Origin: JBCCMQ01 sp039026235 | GTDB taxonomy: Bacteria > Pseudomonadota > Alphaproteobacteria > Rhodobacterales > Rhodobacteraceae | Assembly: GCA_039026235.1 (NCBI GenBank) | Contig: JBCCMQ010000007.1 | Location: 1 to 64,000, forward strand | Direction: 5' to 3' | Length of the DNA: 64,000 bases | Shown here: positions 6,783-14,981 of the stretch, piece by piece | Position numbering within the stretch: the first letter of the stretch is position 1 | Layout: each line of letters opens with the position of its first letter | Notes under the pieces: model-generated | Told to the model about the DNA's origin: nothing | The model's database searches: none | What the model saw: the letters and a program-made list of their open reading frames with translations, nothing else | Position numbers and translations under genes: made by a program

Positions 6783-7985
6783 GTGGATTTTTCAGCCCTT
6801 CTGACGGAAATACCCGGTCCGATGCAATTTGGAAAACAGCCGACTGCCTGCCTCGCGCTTGCCGACGGGACGCTGTTTTACGGCCATGGGTTCGGCGCAA
6901 CCGGTGTGGCCGAGGCAGAGCTTTGCTTCAACACGGCGATGACCGGCTATCAGGAAATTATGACCGACCCGTCCTATGCGGGGCAGATCGTGACATTCAC
7001 ATTTCCGCATATCGGCAACACCGGCACCAATCCGGATGACGACGAAACGGCGGCGCCCTTTGCTTCGGGAATGGTCGTGAAATGGGATCCGACAGGCGCA
7101 TCGAACTGGCGAGCGGTGTCGGAGCTGTCCGAATGGTTGGCGCGGTCTGACCGGATCGGCATCGGCGGCATCGACACGCGCCGTCTGACCCGGGCCATCC
7201 GGCAGCAGGGCGCCCCCCATGTGGCGCTTTCCCATGCACCCGACGGAAATTTTGACATTGAGGCCCTGATCGCAAGGGCGCGCAGCATTCCGGGCCTTGA
7301 AGGCATGGATTTGGCCAAGCGCGTTACTTGCGCCCAGTCCTATCGTTGGAGCGAAACACGCTGGGCCTGGCCGGAAGGCTACGGCCAGCTGGATGGACCG
7401 AAACGCAAGGTCGTCGCCGTCGACTATGGGGCCAAGCGCAACATACTGCGTTGCCTCGCATCAACCGGTTGCGACGTGACCGTGGTGCCAGCCGAAGCTA
7501 CCGCTAATGACATTTTAGCCCACGCACCAGAAGGTCTTTTCCTGTCAAACGGTCCCGGCGACCCGGCGGCCACCGGCGCCTATGCCGTGCCGATGATCAG
7601 GGAGATCCTCGACAAAACGGAACTGCCGGTCTTTGGGATTTGCCTGGGTCACCAAATGCTGGCGCTCGCGCTCGGTGCCCAGACCATCAAGATGAACCAC
7701 GGCCACCACGGCGCCAACCATCCGGTGAAGGATCTGGAAACTGGAAAGGTTGAGATAACCTCGATGAACCACGGATTCACTGTGGACAGCCAAAGCCTGC
7801 CCGAAGGTGTGGTCGAAACCCATGTTTCACTCTTCGACGGCTCGAATTGCGGCATTCGCCTGACCGACCGGCCTGTGTTCTCGGTTCAGTATCACCCCGA
7901 GGCGAGCCCCGGCCCGCAGGACAGCTACTACCTTTTTGAACGGTTCGCGGCGGCGATCGACCGGCGCCGCGTGACATCATCCTAG
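6783..7985 (+). CDS. carA: Carbamoyl-phosphate synthase small subunit
   Basis: CarA is the glutaminase subunit that hydrolyses glutamine and passes ammonia to CarB, making carbamoyl phosphate for arginine and pyrimidine synthesis. From the GTG at 6783 it is 400 residues: an N-terminal CPSase small domain (about 20-150) and a C-terminal class I glutamine amidotransferase domain with nucleophile C287 in FGICLGHQ and the H371/E373 pair in HPEASPGP. The start is uncertain: the ATG at 6822 (MQFGKQPTACLALADGT) also fits family N-termini, and neither has a strong Shine-Dalgarno. carB is not in this window. It is divergent from yqeY. Confidence 0.96.
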   Translation: MDFSALLTEIPGPMQFGKQPTACLALADGTLFYGHGFGATGVAEAELCFNTAMTGYQEIMTDPSYAGQIVTFTFPHIGNTGTNPDDDETAAPFASGMVVKWDPTGASNWRAVSELSEWLARSDRIGIGGIDTRRLTRAIRQQGAPHVALSHAPDGNFDIEALIARARSIPGLEGMDLAKRVTCAQSYRWSETRWAWPEGYGQLDGPKRKVVAVDYGAKRNILRCLASTGCDVTVVPAEATANDILAHAPEGLFLSNGPGDPAATGAYAVPMIREILDKTELPVFGICLGHQMLALALGAQTIKMNHGHHGANHPVKDLETGKVEITSMNHGFTVDSQSLPEGVVETHVSLFDGSNCGIRLTDRPVFSVQYHPEASPGPQDSYYLFERFAAAIDRRRVTSS

Positions 7986-8008
7986 CGGCCACCGGCTGTC
8001 GGGGCGCA

Positions 8009-8024
8009 TTAACCGACCATTAAC
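8009..8024. promoter_or_regulatory. Perfect CtrA-type box (TTAA-N7-TTAAC)
   Basis: TTAACCGACCATTAAC at 8009-8024 matches the full CtrA response-regulator site, two TTAA half-sites with a 7-base spacer. It lies 41 bases before the GTG used for the glycosyltransferase and about 25 bases after the carA stop, so it most likely controls the glycosyltransferase gene. Confidence 0.65.
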
Positions 8025-8064
8025 CTTGAAATGATCAGGTGCCGGAAACTGTGCTGGGTTTCTG

Positions 8065-10002
8065 GTGGTACATTCGTCTGCTTCGTTGCGCCTCGTATCG
8101 ACGGCGCCTGTCTCGCCGGTTTCGCGCCGGCCTGAGATCCCTCGGCGGACCCTTTCGTACGTGCTTCGCGAGATGGGCGCGATTTCCAAACAGGATCTTT
8201 CTTTTGCCGAGCAACGGGCGCTGCGGTCGGCCTGCACTCTGTCCACTGTTCTTACCAATCTGGAACTGATCGACGAAGCGGATCTTCTTCGGGCCCAGGG
8301 CATCGTCTGGCAAGCGCGACCCGTGGACGTAAAGCGCGACAGTCCGGACAGCCGGCTTCTCGACGAACTCGGCGCGGGCTTTTGCCTGCGGCACAGCCTG
8401 CTTCCCTGGCGTCGCATTGGTGCGGCAACAGTGGTCGTGACCAGTCAACCAGAAGAGGTGGAACGGCTGCAACGAAACGGACAGTTGGATCTGGGCCCGG
8501 TACTGATTGCCCTCGCACCGCGTGACGATATTGCCGGGGCGATTGTCCGATTGCGTTCGCGTCAGATGGCGCGAGCAGCCGAAACGGCACTTGAAGACCG
8601 CTTCAGTTGCCGCCGTTGGCCCATTGCCGAAGTGCAGCGCTTTGTTCCCGCCGCCCTGCTGCTTTGTGTCAGCTTCGCATTCGTCGCGCCGCTCATGTTT
8701 GTGCAAATCGTCCTGGCCTTAAGTCTGATCACGCTCGTTCTTTCCGTTGCGCTCAAACTAGCAGCGGCCATCATTCATCTGATGAGCCCACCCAAGCCGC
8801 CGAATGTGCCGCACGAAAGGATGGCAGCGCGCCCGACGATATCGATGCTCATCCCGCTCTTAAAGGAATCAGAGATTGCGGACAGGCTGCTCGTCCGGCT
8901 TACGGCCCTTACCTATCCCAAGGAAGCGCTGGATATCTGTCTGGTCGTGGAAGAAGGCGATCAGACCACGCTGGACGCGCTGGACCGCACGGACTTGCCG
9001 CCCTGGATACGCGTGGTCGTGGTGCCCGAAGGCAGCGTTCGGACAAAGCCCCGTGCGCTTAACTTTGCCATGGAGTTTTGCCGGGGCAGTATTGTCGGCA
9101 TCTGGGACGCCGAGGATGCACCGGAACCCGGACAGCTTGAGATTGTCGCCAGCGCCTTCGAGACCGCTGATCCCGATGTCGCCTGTCTTCAGGGCGTTTT
9201 GGACTACTATAATCCGACAACAAACTGGCTTTCGCGCTGCTTTACGATCGAATACGCAACTTGGTTCCGCATCATCCTGCCGGGCCTGCAGCGTCTTGGA
9301 TTCCCAATTCCGCTTGGGGGAACGACGCTGTTCCTGCGCCGGGAGGCAATCGAAAAGGCAGGCGGCTGGGACGCCCATAATGTCACCGAGGACGCCGATC
9401 TGGGTGTCCGGCTGGCGCGGCGGGGGTACCGAACCGAAACCGTGTCAACTGTGACAATGGAAGAGGCCAACTGCCGCCCATGGCCCTGGATCAAACAACG
9501 CTCGCGCTGGCTGAAGGGTTACGCCATGACCTACGCGGTCCATATGCGAAGCCCGCGCGTCCTTTACCGCGACCTCGGCGCCTGGCGGTTTTTTGGCATC
9601 CAGGTGATCTTTCTTGCCGGGCTTACACAGTTTCTGATGGCTCCGCTTCTATGGAGCTTCTGGCCGGCTCTGTTCGGGTTCTGGCATCCTTTTCAGGGTC
9701 TCTTGGCAACCCAAACGCTTTTCTGGATCTCACTCGTCTTTGTAGGATCAGAGATCCTGTCTTGGCTTGTAAGTACGCTGGCGATCTCGCGGACAAGGAA
9801 CCACTGGCTTTGGCCTTTCGTGCCAACGCTGGTCGCCTATTACCCGCTCGCGGTTCTTGCGGCTTACAAGGGCTTCGCCGAATTGGCGCGCACCCCTTTT
9901 CACTGGCACAAGACCGAGCACGGGGTCTTTCAACCGAAGGCGAGTGTTGCGTCTTCTGATCAGGACACGCCCGAAGCGGCACCGCTTGTTCCGGCCGAAT
10001 AA
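8065..10002 (+). CDS. MshEN-type domain fused to family 2 glycosyltransferase, membrane protein
   Basis: The C-terminal two thirds is a processive-type GT2: acidic motifs VVEEGD, WDAEDAPEPGQ and TEDADLG, the QRSRW form of QxxRW, and flanking hydrophobic segments (about 190-235 and several after 505). It probably polymerises or exports a surface polysaccharide from a nucleotide sugar. The N-terminal about 35-150 residues show the LxxxGxI / LxxxxLIDEADL pattern of MshEN (type II secretion ATPase N-terminal) domains, many of which bind c-di-GMP; NfrB-like glycosyltransferases have the same pairing. The start is uncertain: GTG 8065 (645 residues) or ATG 8173. A CtrA box lies upstream. The product polysaccharide cannot be named. 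Confidence 0.82.
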   Translation: MVHSSASLRLVSTAPVSPVSRRPEIPRRTLSYVLREMGAISKQDLSFAEQRALRSACTLSTVLTNLELIDEADLLRAQGIVWQARPVDVKRDSPDSRLLDELGAGFCLRHSLLPWRRIGAATVVVTSQPEEVERLQRNGQLDLGPVLIALAPRDDIAGAIVRLRSRQMARAAETALEDRFSCRRWPIAEVQRFVPAALLLCVSFAFVAPLMFVQIVLALSLITLVLSVALKLAAAIIHLMSPPKPPNVPHERMAARPTISMLIPLLKESEIADRLLVRLTALTYPKEALDICLVVEEGDQTTLDALDRTDLPPWIRVVVVPEGSVRTKPRALNFAMEFCRGSIVGIWDAEDAPEPGQLEIVASAFETADPDVACLQGVLDYYNPTTNWLSRCFTIEYATWFRIILPGLQRLGFPIPLGGTTLFLRREAIEKAGGWDAHNVTEDADLGVRLARRGYRTETVSTVTMEEANCRPWPWIKQRSRWLKGYAMTYAVHMRSPRVLYRDLGAWRFFGIQVIFLAGLTQFLMAPLLWSFWPALFGFWHPFQGLLATQTLFWISLVFVGSEILSWLVSTLAISRTRNHWLWPFVPTLVAYYPLAVLAAYKGFAELARTPFHWHKTEHGVFQPKASVASSDQDTPEAAPLVPAE

Positions 10003-10021
10003 CGTGACAACCCCCTGCGGT

Positions 10022-10702
10022 TCAAATGGTCGACTCAAATCCTGTTGCGTCTGCCTTTAATCTGGTCTGGAATGCATTGCTGATATGGGCCCGAAGAGCC
10101 TCGGCCGCCTTGTCGCCCCGGCGTGCGGCGACCGCTTCGACCACCTGGTCGTGCTCGTCTAGCGCCACCTCTCCCCGCCCTTCAGCCGCGAGAGACGTCG
10201 TGGCCATCAGCGCCATGGTCCGGTAGACAAGGTCGAGCTGCTGCACGAGGTAGCGGTTGTGCGACGCGAGGTGCACCTGCTTATGAAAGCGCCGGTTGGC
10301 GCGGGCAAGGGCACCGGGATCATGCACGATCTTGCGATCCGCCTGCACCATTTCGCGCAAGACCAAGATTTCCTCTTTCGTGGCATGCTGGGCGGCGAGC
10401 CGGGCCGCCAGACCTTCGAGTTCGGCGCGTACGACATAAAGTTCAGCCATCTGATTGTGATCGAGCGAGGCAACTATCAGGCTTCGCCCGTCGCGGGCCA
10501 AAAGCGATTGTGTCTCAAGCCGCTGAAGGGCTTCGCGGATCGGCGTGCGCGACACGCCGAAGCGGTCTGCGAGTTCCGATTCAACCAACCGGTCGCCGGG
10601 CGTGTAAACGCCCACGTCGATGGCTTCAAGGATCAGACCGTATGCGTCCTTGCCCTGGGTTTTTTCGTCTTGCATTTCCGGCTCCGTATCTTTTTCGCGC
10701 AT
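10022..10702 (-). CDS. GntR-family regulator with FCD ligand domain
   Basis: A 226-residue FadR-subfamily GntR repressor. The winged helix at about 20-80 contains VESELADRFGVSRTPIREALQRLE. The all-helical FCD domain follows, with the metal/ligand histidine and aspartate pattern in ANRRFHKQVHLASHNRYL and DEHDQVVEA. FCD regulators usually sense carboxylic acids or related metabolites. The start is the ATG at 10702; the ATG nine codons later (MQDEK) is an alternative. It is convergent with the glycosyltransferase and divergent from the HAD gene, with a 77-base intergenic region. Its target may be itself or the divergent gene; no operator is obvious. Confidence 0.9.
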   Translation of the reverse strand: MREKDTEPEMQDEKTQGKDAYGLILEAIDVGVYTPGDRLVESELADRFGVSRTPIREALQRLETQSLLARDGRSLIVASLDHNQMAELYVVRAELEGLAARLAAQHATKEEILVLREMVQADRKIVHDPGALARANRRFHKQVHLASHNRYLVQQLDLVYRTMALMATTSLAAEGRGEVALDEHDQVVEAVAARRGDKAAEALRAHISNAFQTRLKADATGFESTI

Positions 10703-10779
10703 ACCTAGCCAACCAACGGCCCAACGATCAAGGAAACCAGAGCTTGCAGCCGACGCCCGGGCGCGCTAGCGCGGCCGTC

Positions 10780-11427
10780 ATGAACCGGCAATCCTTCAAG
10801 ACAGTTTCGCATTGGGTGTTCGACCTGGACAACACACTTTACCCGCCAGAGGCGCGGCTTTTCGATCAGATCGAGGTACGTATGACGGACTATGTCATGC
10901 GGAGCCTTGATGTGAACCGCGCCGAAGCGGACCGGTTGCGGCGGCATTACTGGAAAACCTATGGGACTACCCTGGCCGGGCTCATGGATGAACACGGCGT
11001 TGACCCAGCGCCTTATCTTGACGAAGTGCACGACATATCGCTTGAGAGCCTCGCACCGGACACGGCGCTGGCATCGCGCATCAACGCTCTTCCAGGGCGC
11101 AAGATCGTCTACACTAATGGCTGCGCGCCCTATGCGGAAAGGGTCCTTGCGGCACGAGGCCTTGGCGATGTCTTTGATGCGGTATACGGCGTCGAACACG
11201 CTGGTTTCCGACCGAAACCAGAACGGTCCGCTTTTGAAAGGGTCTTTGCAAAAGATGGTATCGAGACCGATATCGCCGCCATCTTTGAAGACGATCCGCG
11301 CAATCTGATCGCGCCTGCTGAAATGGGCATGACGACCGTTCTCGTCGGTCCCGAACCTGTTCTAGGTGACCATATCCATCATCACACGGCCGATCTTTCG
11401 CGCTTTCTGTCGCAGATCCGTGATTGA
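10780..11427 (+). CDS. Pyrimidine 5'-nucleotidase-like HAD hydrolase
   Basis: A 215-residue HAD-superfamily phosphatase with all four motifs: motif I FDLDNTLYPP, motif II YTNG, the motif III lysine in GFRPKPE, and motif IV FEDDPRNL. The motif I wording is typical of the SSM1/PHM8-like pyrimidine 5'-nucleotidase group, which dephosphorylates nucleoside monophosphates or related substrates. I start at the ATG at 10780; the frame is open far upstream but the translation there is not protein-like and overlaps the GntR gene. It is divergent from GntR. True substrate is unproven. Confidence 0.88.
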   Translation: MNRQSFKTVSHWVFDLDNTLYPPEARLFDQIEVRMTDYVMRSLDVNRAEADRLRRHYWKTYGTTLAGLMDEHGVDPAPYLDEVHDISLESLAPDTALASRINALPGRKIVYTNGCAPYAERVLAARGLGDVFDAVYGVEHAGFRPKPERSAFERVFAKDGIETDIAAIFEDDPRNLIAPAEMGMTTVLVGPEPVLGDHIHHHTADLSRFLSQIRD

Positions 11428-11464
11428 TCTTGGCCCATGGCCCCAGCGGGACTAGGTCAGCCGC

Positions 11465-12667
11465 ATGGGTAGAGAGAGTTCCGATATTTTCGTCTCTGGC
11501 GGCGGTATCGCCGGCCTGATGGCAAGCGCCATTTTCGGACGGGCAGGGTTCTCTGTCATCTGCACCGATCCGACGCCTCCGATCCTTTCGGTCAGTGAGC
11601 CCAACGCAGATCTGCGATCAACCGCGTTTCTTCAGCCAGCCAAGACGCTGTTGGCCGAAACGGGCATCTGGCCGGTTCTGTCCGACCACGCAACCCCGCT
11701 ACAGGTCATGCAGATCGCCGACGCAACCGCGGCGGCATCTGAGCCGCTGGTGGCGCGGGCCTTCGATGCGGCCGATATCTCGACCGAACCCTTTGGTTGG
11801 AATGTGCCGAACTGGCTGCTGCGCCGCGAACTCGTCGGTCTGATGGAAGACCTGCCCGAGGTCACGTTTTTGCCCGACGTTGCGACGGAACGGGCGGTTG
11901 GACGCCAGGACGCCGCCTATGTTTCCCTCTCGAACGGTCGGCGGATAAAGGCGCGCCTGGTCGTGGCGGCCGATGGCAGAAACTCCCCCCTGCGCCAAGG
12001 GGCCGGCATCTCGGTTCACACACGGCGGACGGGCCAGAAAGCGCTGGCTTTCAGCGTCGCGCATACCAAACCGCACGAGAACGTGTCGACCGAGATACAC
12101 CGGTCAGGTGGCCCATTCACTTTGGTGCCTCTGCCAGATCACAAAGGGCAGCCCCGTTCAGCGGTGGTTTGGATGGAGCACGCCGCCAAGGCGCGCGGTC
12201 TTTATGAGATGGCCGAGGCCGATTTTGAAGCCGCGCTCAACGAAAGGTCAGCCGGCGTTCTGGGTCAACTCAGCCTCGTCGGCCGGCGCTCAATCTGGCC
12301 GATCATCCTGCAGTTGGCAGACAGGTTTCATGCCCGAAGGCTTGCGTTGATTGCCGAAGCGGCCCATGTCGTGCCACCGATCGGCGCGCAAGGGCTAAAC
12401 ATGAGCCTTACGGATATCGCAGCGTTACGCGACCTGGCCGCCGCGCGCCAAGACGGGCTTGGCGACGCCCAGATGCTGAATGCGTACACAGCCGCGCGCT
12501 GGCCGGATGTGGCGGCGCGCGTGGCCGGTATCGGGATGTTGAACGGCATCAGTCAAACGGGCGGGCAGCGCTTTGGTGCCGTGCGGGCCGCCGGCATCCG
12601 GATGATCCACGATCTGCGCCCCGTCCGCATAGCGTTGATGCGCGCCGGTCTTGGACGCTCTGGCTAA
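11465..12667 (+). CDS. UbiH/UbiF-family FAD-dependent monooxygenase
   Basis: A 400-residue flavin hydroxylase of the UbiH/UbiF/Coq6 family, which hydroxylates the aromatic ring during ubiquinone synthesis. Visible elements are the N-terminal dinucleotide motif GGGIAG (12-17), the ADG motif (D170-G171) shared by class A flavoprotein hydroxylases, and the second FAD motif LIAEAAHVVPPIGAQGLN (about 295-312). In that last motif the usual GD is replaced by AE, which I believe is common in Rhodobacterales members. Which ring position it hydroxylates cannot be read from sequence. Its stop overlaps the end of the convergent aminotransferase gene. Confidence 0.88.
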   Translation: MGRESSDIFVSGGGIAGLMASAIFGRAGFSVICTDPTPPILSVSEPNADLRSTAFLQPAKTLLAETGIWPVLSDHATPLQVMQIADATAAASEPLVARAFDAADISTEPFGWNVPNWLLRRELVGLMEDLPEVTFLPDVATERAVGRQDAAYVSLSNGRRIKARLVVAADGRNSPLRQGAGISVHTRRTGQKALAFSVAHTKPHENVSTEIHRSGGPFTLVPLPDHKGQPRSAVVWMEHAAKARGLYEMAEADFEAALNERSAGVLGQLSLVGRRSIWPIILQLADRFHARRLALIAEAAHVVPPIGAQGLNMSLTDIAALRDLAAARQDGLGDAQMLNAYTAARWPDVAARVAGIGMLNGISQTGGQRFGAVRAAGIRMIHDLRPVRIALMRAGLGRSG

Positions 12668-13791
12668 ATCACGCGGTCAAGCACGGTCTTCAGCCGGCCA
12701 ACGGTCCCGTCGACATCGTAAAGCTTGTCGAGACCGAAAAGACCAAGTCGGAAGGTGCTGAAATCGGCCGGTTCGTCGCACTGAAGGGGAACGCCGGCGG
12801 CGATCTGCATGCCTTCGCGCGCGAAGGCACGACCGGACTGAATTTCTGGATCAGAGGTGTAAGAGACGACAACGCCCGGCGCACCAAAGCCGGGCGCCGC
12901 AACCGAACGCACGCCTTTCTTGGCAAGTATATCGCGCACAGTGTCGCCAAGGGCCCATTGCGCCTCTTTCAGGCGGCCGAAACCATAATCGCGGGTCTCG
13001 ACCATCGTGTCGCGCAGTCCGCGCAGCGCATCCGTGGGCATCGTGGCGTGATAGGCGTGGCCGCCGTCTTCGTAGATTTCCATGATTGAAAGCCACTTAC
13101 CGAGATCAATGGCAAAGCTGTCAGACTGGCGCTGTTTCACGCGATCACGTCCCCGCTCGGACAGCATGACCAAACCGGCGCTAGGGGAGGCCGACCACCC
13201 TTTCTGGGGCGCCGTAATAAGAACATCGACACCGGTCTTTCGCATATCGATCCACGCCGCGCCAGACGCCACACAATCAAGCACCATGACCGCACCAACG
13301 CTGTGGGCCGCTTCGGACATCGCCTGCACGTAGGTGTCGGGCAAGATCACGCCGGCCGACGTCTCGACATGGGGCGCAAAAACAACGTCCGGCTGCACCT
13401 CGTCGATTTTTGCAACAACCTCTTCAATCGGTGCCGGGTGAAATGGCGACTGCGCATCGTTGCCCTGCCGGCGGGCTTTCAGGACGGTGGTGCCGGCGGT
13501 GAATGCGCCGGCCTCGAAAATCTGGCTCCAACGGTACGAAAACCAGCCGTTGCGCACGACCAACGCCTCTGCACCGCCGCCCAGTTGGCGCGCTACGGCC
13601 TCCATCGCAAAAGTCCCGCCGCCGGGCACAACTGCTACCGCGTCGGCCCCATAGACCTCTTTCAGCATCGTCGAGATATCGCGCATGACGCCCTGGAACG
13701 CAGAGCTCATGTGGTTTAGCGACCGGTCGGTAAAAACCACCGAGAATTCCATCAGACCATCCGGGTCTACGGTGTCGATAAGGGCAGCCAT
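12664..13791 (-). CDS. Class V PLP-dependent aminotransferase (alanine-glyoxylate/serine-pyruvate type)
   Basis: A 375-residue fold-type I aminotransferase of class V. The PLP lysine lies in ITAPQKGW (K197) after the PLP-contacting aspartate in VLDCVAS (D172), and the N-terminal glycine-rich VVPGGGTFAMEA loop binds the phosphate. This family includes alanine-glyoxylate, serine-pyruvate/glyoxylate and 2-aminoethylphosphonate aminotransferases, so it probably takes an amino group from alanine or serine to a small keto acid. No neighbour points to phosphonate use. The stop codon overlaps the ubiH-like stop by 3 bases on the other strand. It lies downstream of the Lrp pair on the same strand but 141 bases away. 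Confidence 0.87.
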   Translation of the reverse strand: MAALIDTVDPDGLMEFSVVFTDRSLNHMSSAFQGVMRDISTMLKEVYGADAVAVVPGGGTFAMEAVARQLGGGAEALVVRNGWFSYRWSQIFEAGAFTAGTTVLKARRQGNDAQSPFHPAPIEEVVAKIDEVQPDVVFAPHVETSAGVILPDTYVQAMSEAAHSVGAVMVLDCVASGAAWIDMRKTGVDVLITAPQKGWSASPSAGLVMLSERGRDRVKQRQSDSFAIDLGKWLSIMEIYEDGGHAYHATMPTDALRGLRDTMVETRDYGFGRLKEAQWALGDTVRDILAKKGVRSVAAPGFGAPGVVVSYTSDPEIQSGRAFAREGMQIAAGVPLQCDEPADFSTFRLGLFGLDKLYDVDGTVGRLKTVLDRVI

Positions 13792-13932
13792 GATCGTCGT
13801 TCTCCCAGTTCACTTTGGACCGTGGCTATTGGAATGCGCGCCGCCTGCCAAGTGGAGGAAGCCCGGCCTGAGGCCATCGGTCTCAGGCAATGACAACCCG
13901 CAAGACCCGGGCGTGCACCCGATGGGGCCTCC

Positions 13933-14394
13933 TCAGCCGATTGGTCCAGGTAGAAATTCCTCGCTTAGAAGGACATTGGCCTCGACATCGCCGACACCCG
14001 GAAGCGCCATGATCCGGCGCCGCAGAACGCGTTCGAAATCCACCAGATCGCGCGCCACGACCCTCAGTCGGTAATCATAAAGTCCAAGGACGTGCTCTAC
14101 CGTTTGCACCTCGGGAATGGCGGAGACAGCCCGTTCAAAGTCCTCAAGGCTGACCCGCCCCTTTGTGGCGAGTTTAACGCCGAGAAACACCGTCACGCCA
14201 AAGCCAATCCGGTCAAGATCGAGCCTAAGTTGCCGACCGCGCAAAACACCTGCTTCCTCCAGCCGGCGGACCCGGCGCCATGTCGCCGGCTGGGACAAGC
14301 CAACAGCGCGCCCCATCTCGCCAGCCGATTGCGTTGCATCCGTCCAGAGAAGCCGCAAAAGGCGGCGATCAATCGCATCAAGATCAACGGTCAC
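13933..14394 (-). CDS. Lrp/AsnC-family regulator (second of an overlapping pair)
   Basis: A 153-residue Lrp/AsnC protein. Its helix-turn-helix lies at about 5-60 (LDAIDRRLLRLLWTDATQSAGEMGRAVGLSQPATWRRVRRLEEAG), followed by the RAM ligand-binding domain with the expected GxxDYxLRVVARD strand. Lrp-type regulators sense amino acids and bind DNA as octamers. Its ATG overlaps the stop of the upstream Lrp gene by four bases, so the two are translationally coupled and may form hetero-oligomers. Targets plausibly include the divergent ilvC region. Confidence 0.92.
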   Translation of the reverse strand: MTVDLDAIDRRLLRLLWTDATQSAGEMGRAVGLSQPATWRRVRRLEEAGVLRGRQLRLDLDRIGFGVTVFLGVKLATKGRVSLEDFERAVSAIPEVQTVEHVLGLYDYRLRVVARDLVDFERVLRRRIMALPGVGDVEANVLLSEEFLPGPIG

Positions 14395-14846
14395 AGCGGC
14401 ACTCCGCCCGCGGACTTGACCTCGGTCACATGCATCAGCGCTTCGATATCAGCGATGTGCGGCAGGTTCAGAATACGGTCACGATAGACCATCTGGTAAT
14501 GCGGCATGTCGCGGGCCACGACTTTCAGGCGGACATCAACACGCCCCAGGAACGTCTGAATCTCCAGAACCTCCGGCACCTTGCGCGCGGCGGCAATGAA
14601 GGCGTCATGGGCACCGGGCACCGATTTCTCAATATTCACCCTGAGCGACACCGCCACGTTGTATCCCAGCGCCGGCCAGTGAATACGCGCCGATTGACCG
14701 CGCAAGATCCCCTGCCCCATCAGCCGGTCAAGCCTGCGCGCGCATTTGGTCCGACTGATCCCGACCCTTTCAGCCAATTCAGACGGATTCTGAGCGGGAT
14801 CGGCCTGCAAATGGCGCAATAGGCTGCGGTCGGTATCATCAAGCAT
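14391..14846 (-). CDS. Lrp/AsnC-family regulator (first of an overlapping pair)
   Basis: A 151-residue Lrp/AsnC protein with an N-terminal helix-turn-helix (LDDTDRSLLRHLQADPAQNPSELAERVGISRTKCARRLDRL) and a RAM domain (FLGRVDVRLKVVARDMPHY). It is divergent from ilvC across 135 bases containing ATTCAT-based palindromes. Lrp proteins classically control branched-chain amino acid genes, so autoregulation plus control of ilvC is a reasonable inference. It is diverged from its downstream partner, so the pair is not a recent duplication. Confidence 0.92.
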   Translation of the reverse strand: MLDDTDRSLLRHLQADPAQNPSELAERVGISRTKCARRLDRLMGQGILRGQSARIHWPALGYNVAVSLRVNIEKSVPGAHDAFIAAARKVPEVLEIQTFLGRVDVRLKVVARDMPHYQMVYRDRILNLPHIADIEALMHVTEVKSAGGVPL

Positions 14847-14865
14847 GGTTTGTGCAAATATGACA

Positions 14866-14936
14866 ATTCATATGAATAAGATAGGCTATTTTCCTTGTTT
14901 TTTTGCGTAATTCATGGCTGCAGCTCATTCATATTC
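14866..14936. promoter_or_regulatory. ATTCAT-type palindromes between the Lrp pair and ilvC
   Basis: A perfect 12-bp palindrome ATTCATATGAAT (14866-14877), an AATTCAT half-site (14909-14915) and an ATTCATATTC near-copy (14927-14936) lie in an AT-rich divergent promoter region. Repeated, phased sites of this sort suit a multimeric Lrp-type protein. That the neighbouring Lrp proteins bind here is inference. Confidence 0.5.
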
Positions 14937-14981
14937 ACCTAGTATTCGCCGCAATCATTTCTGCCGAAAGGACACAAAAAC

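Noticed and set aside
10123..10779. Upstream in-frame extension of the HAD-family gene
   Set aside because: The extra 219 codons read through the antisense of the GntR gene and are not protein-like; the HAD motif I begins right after the ATG at 10780.
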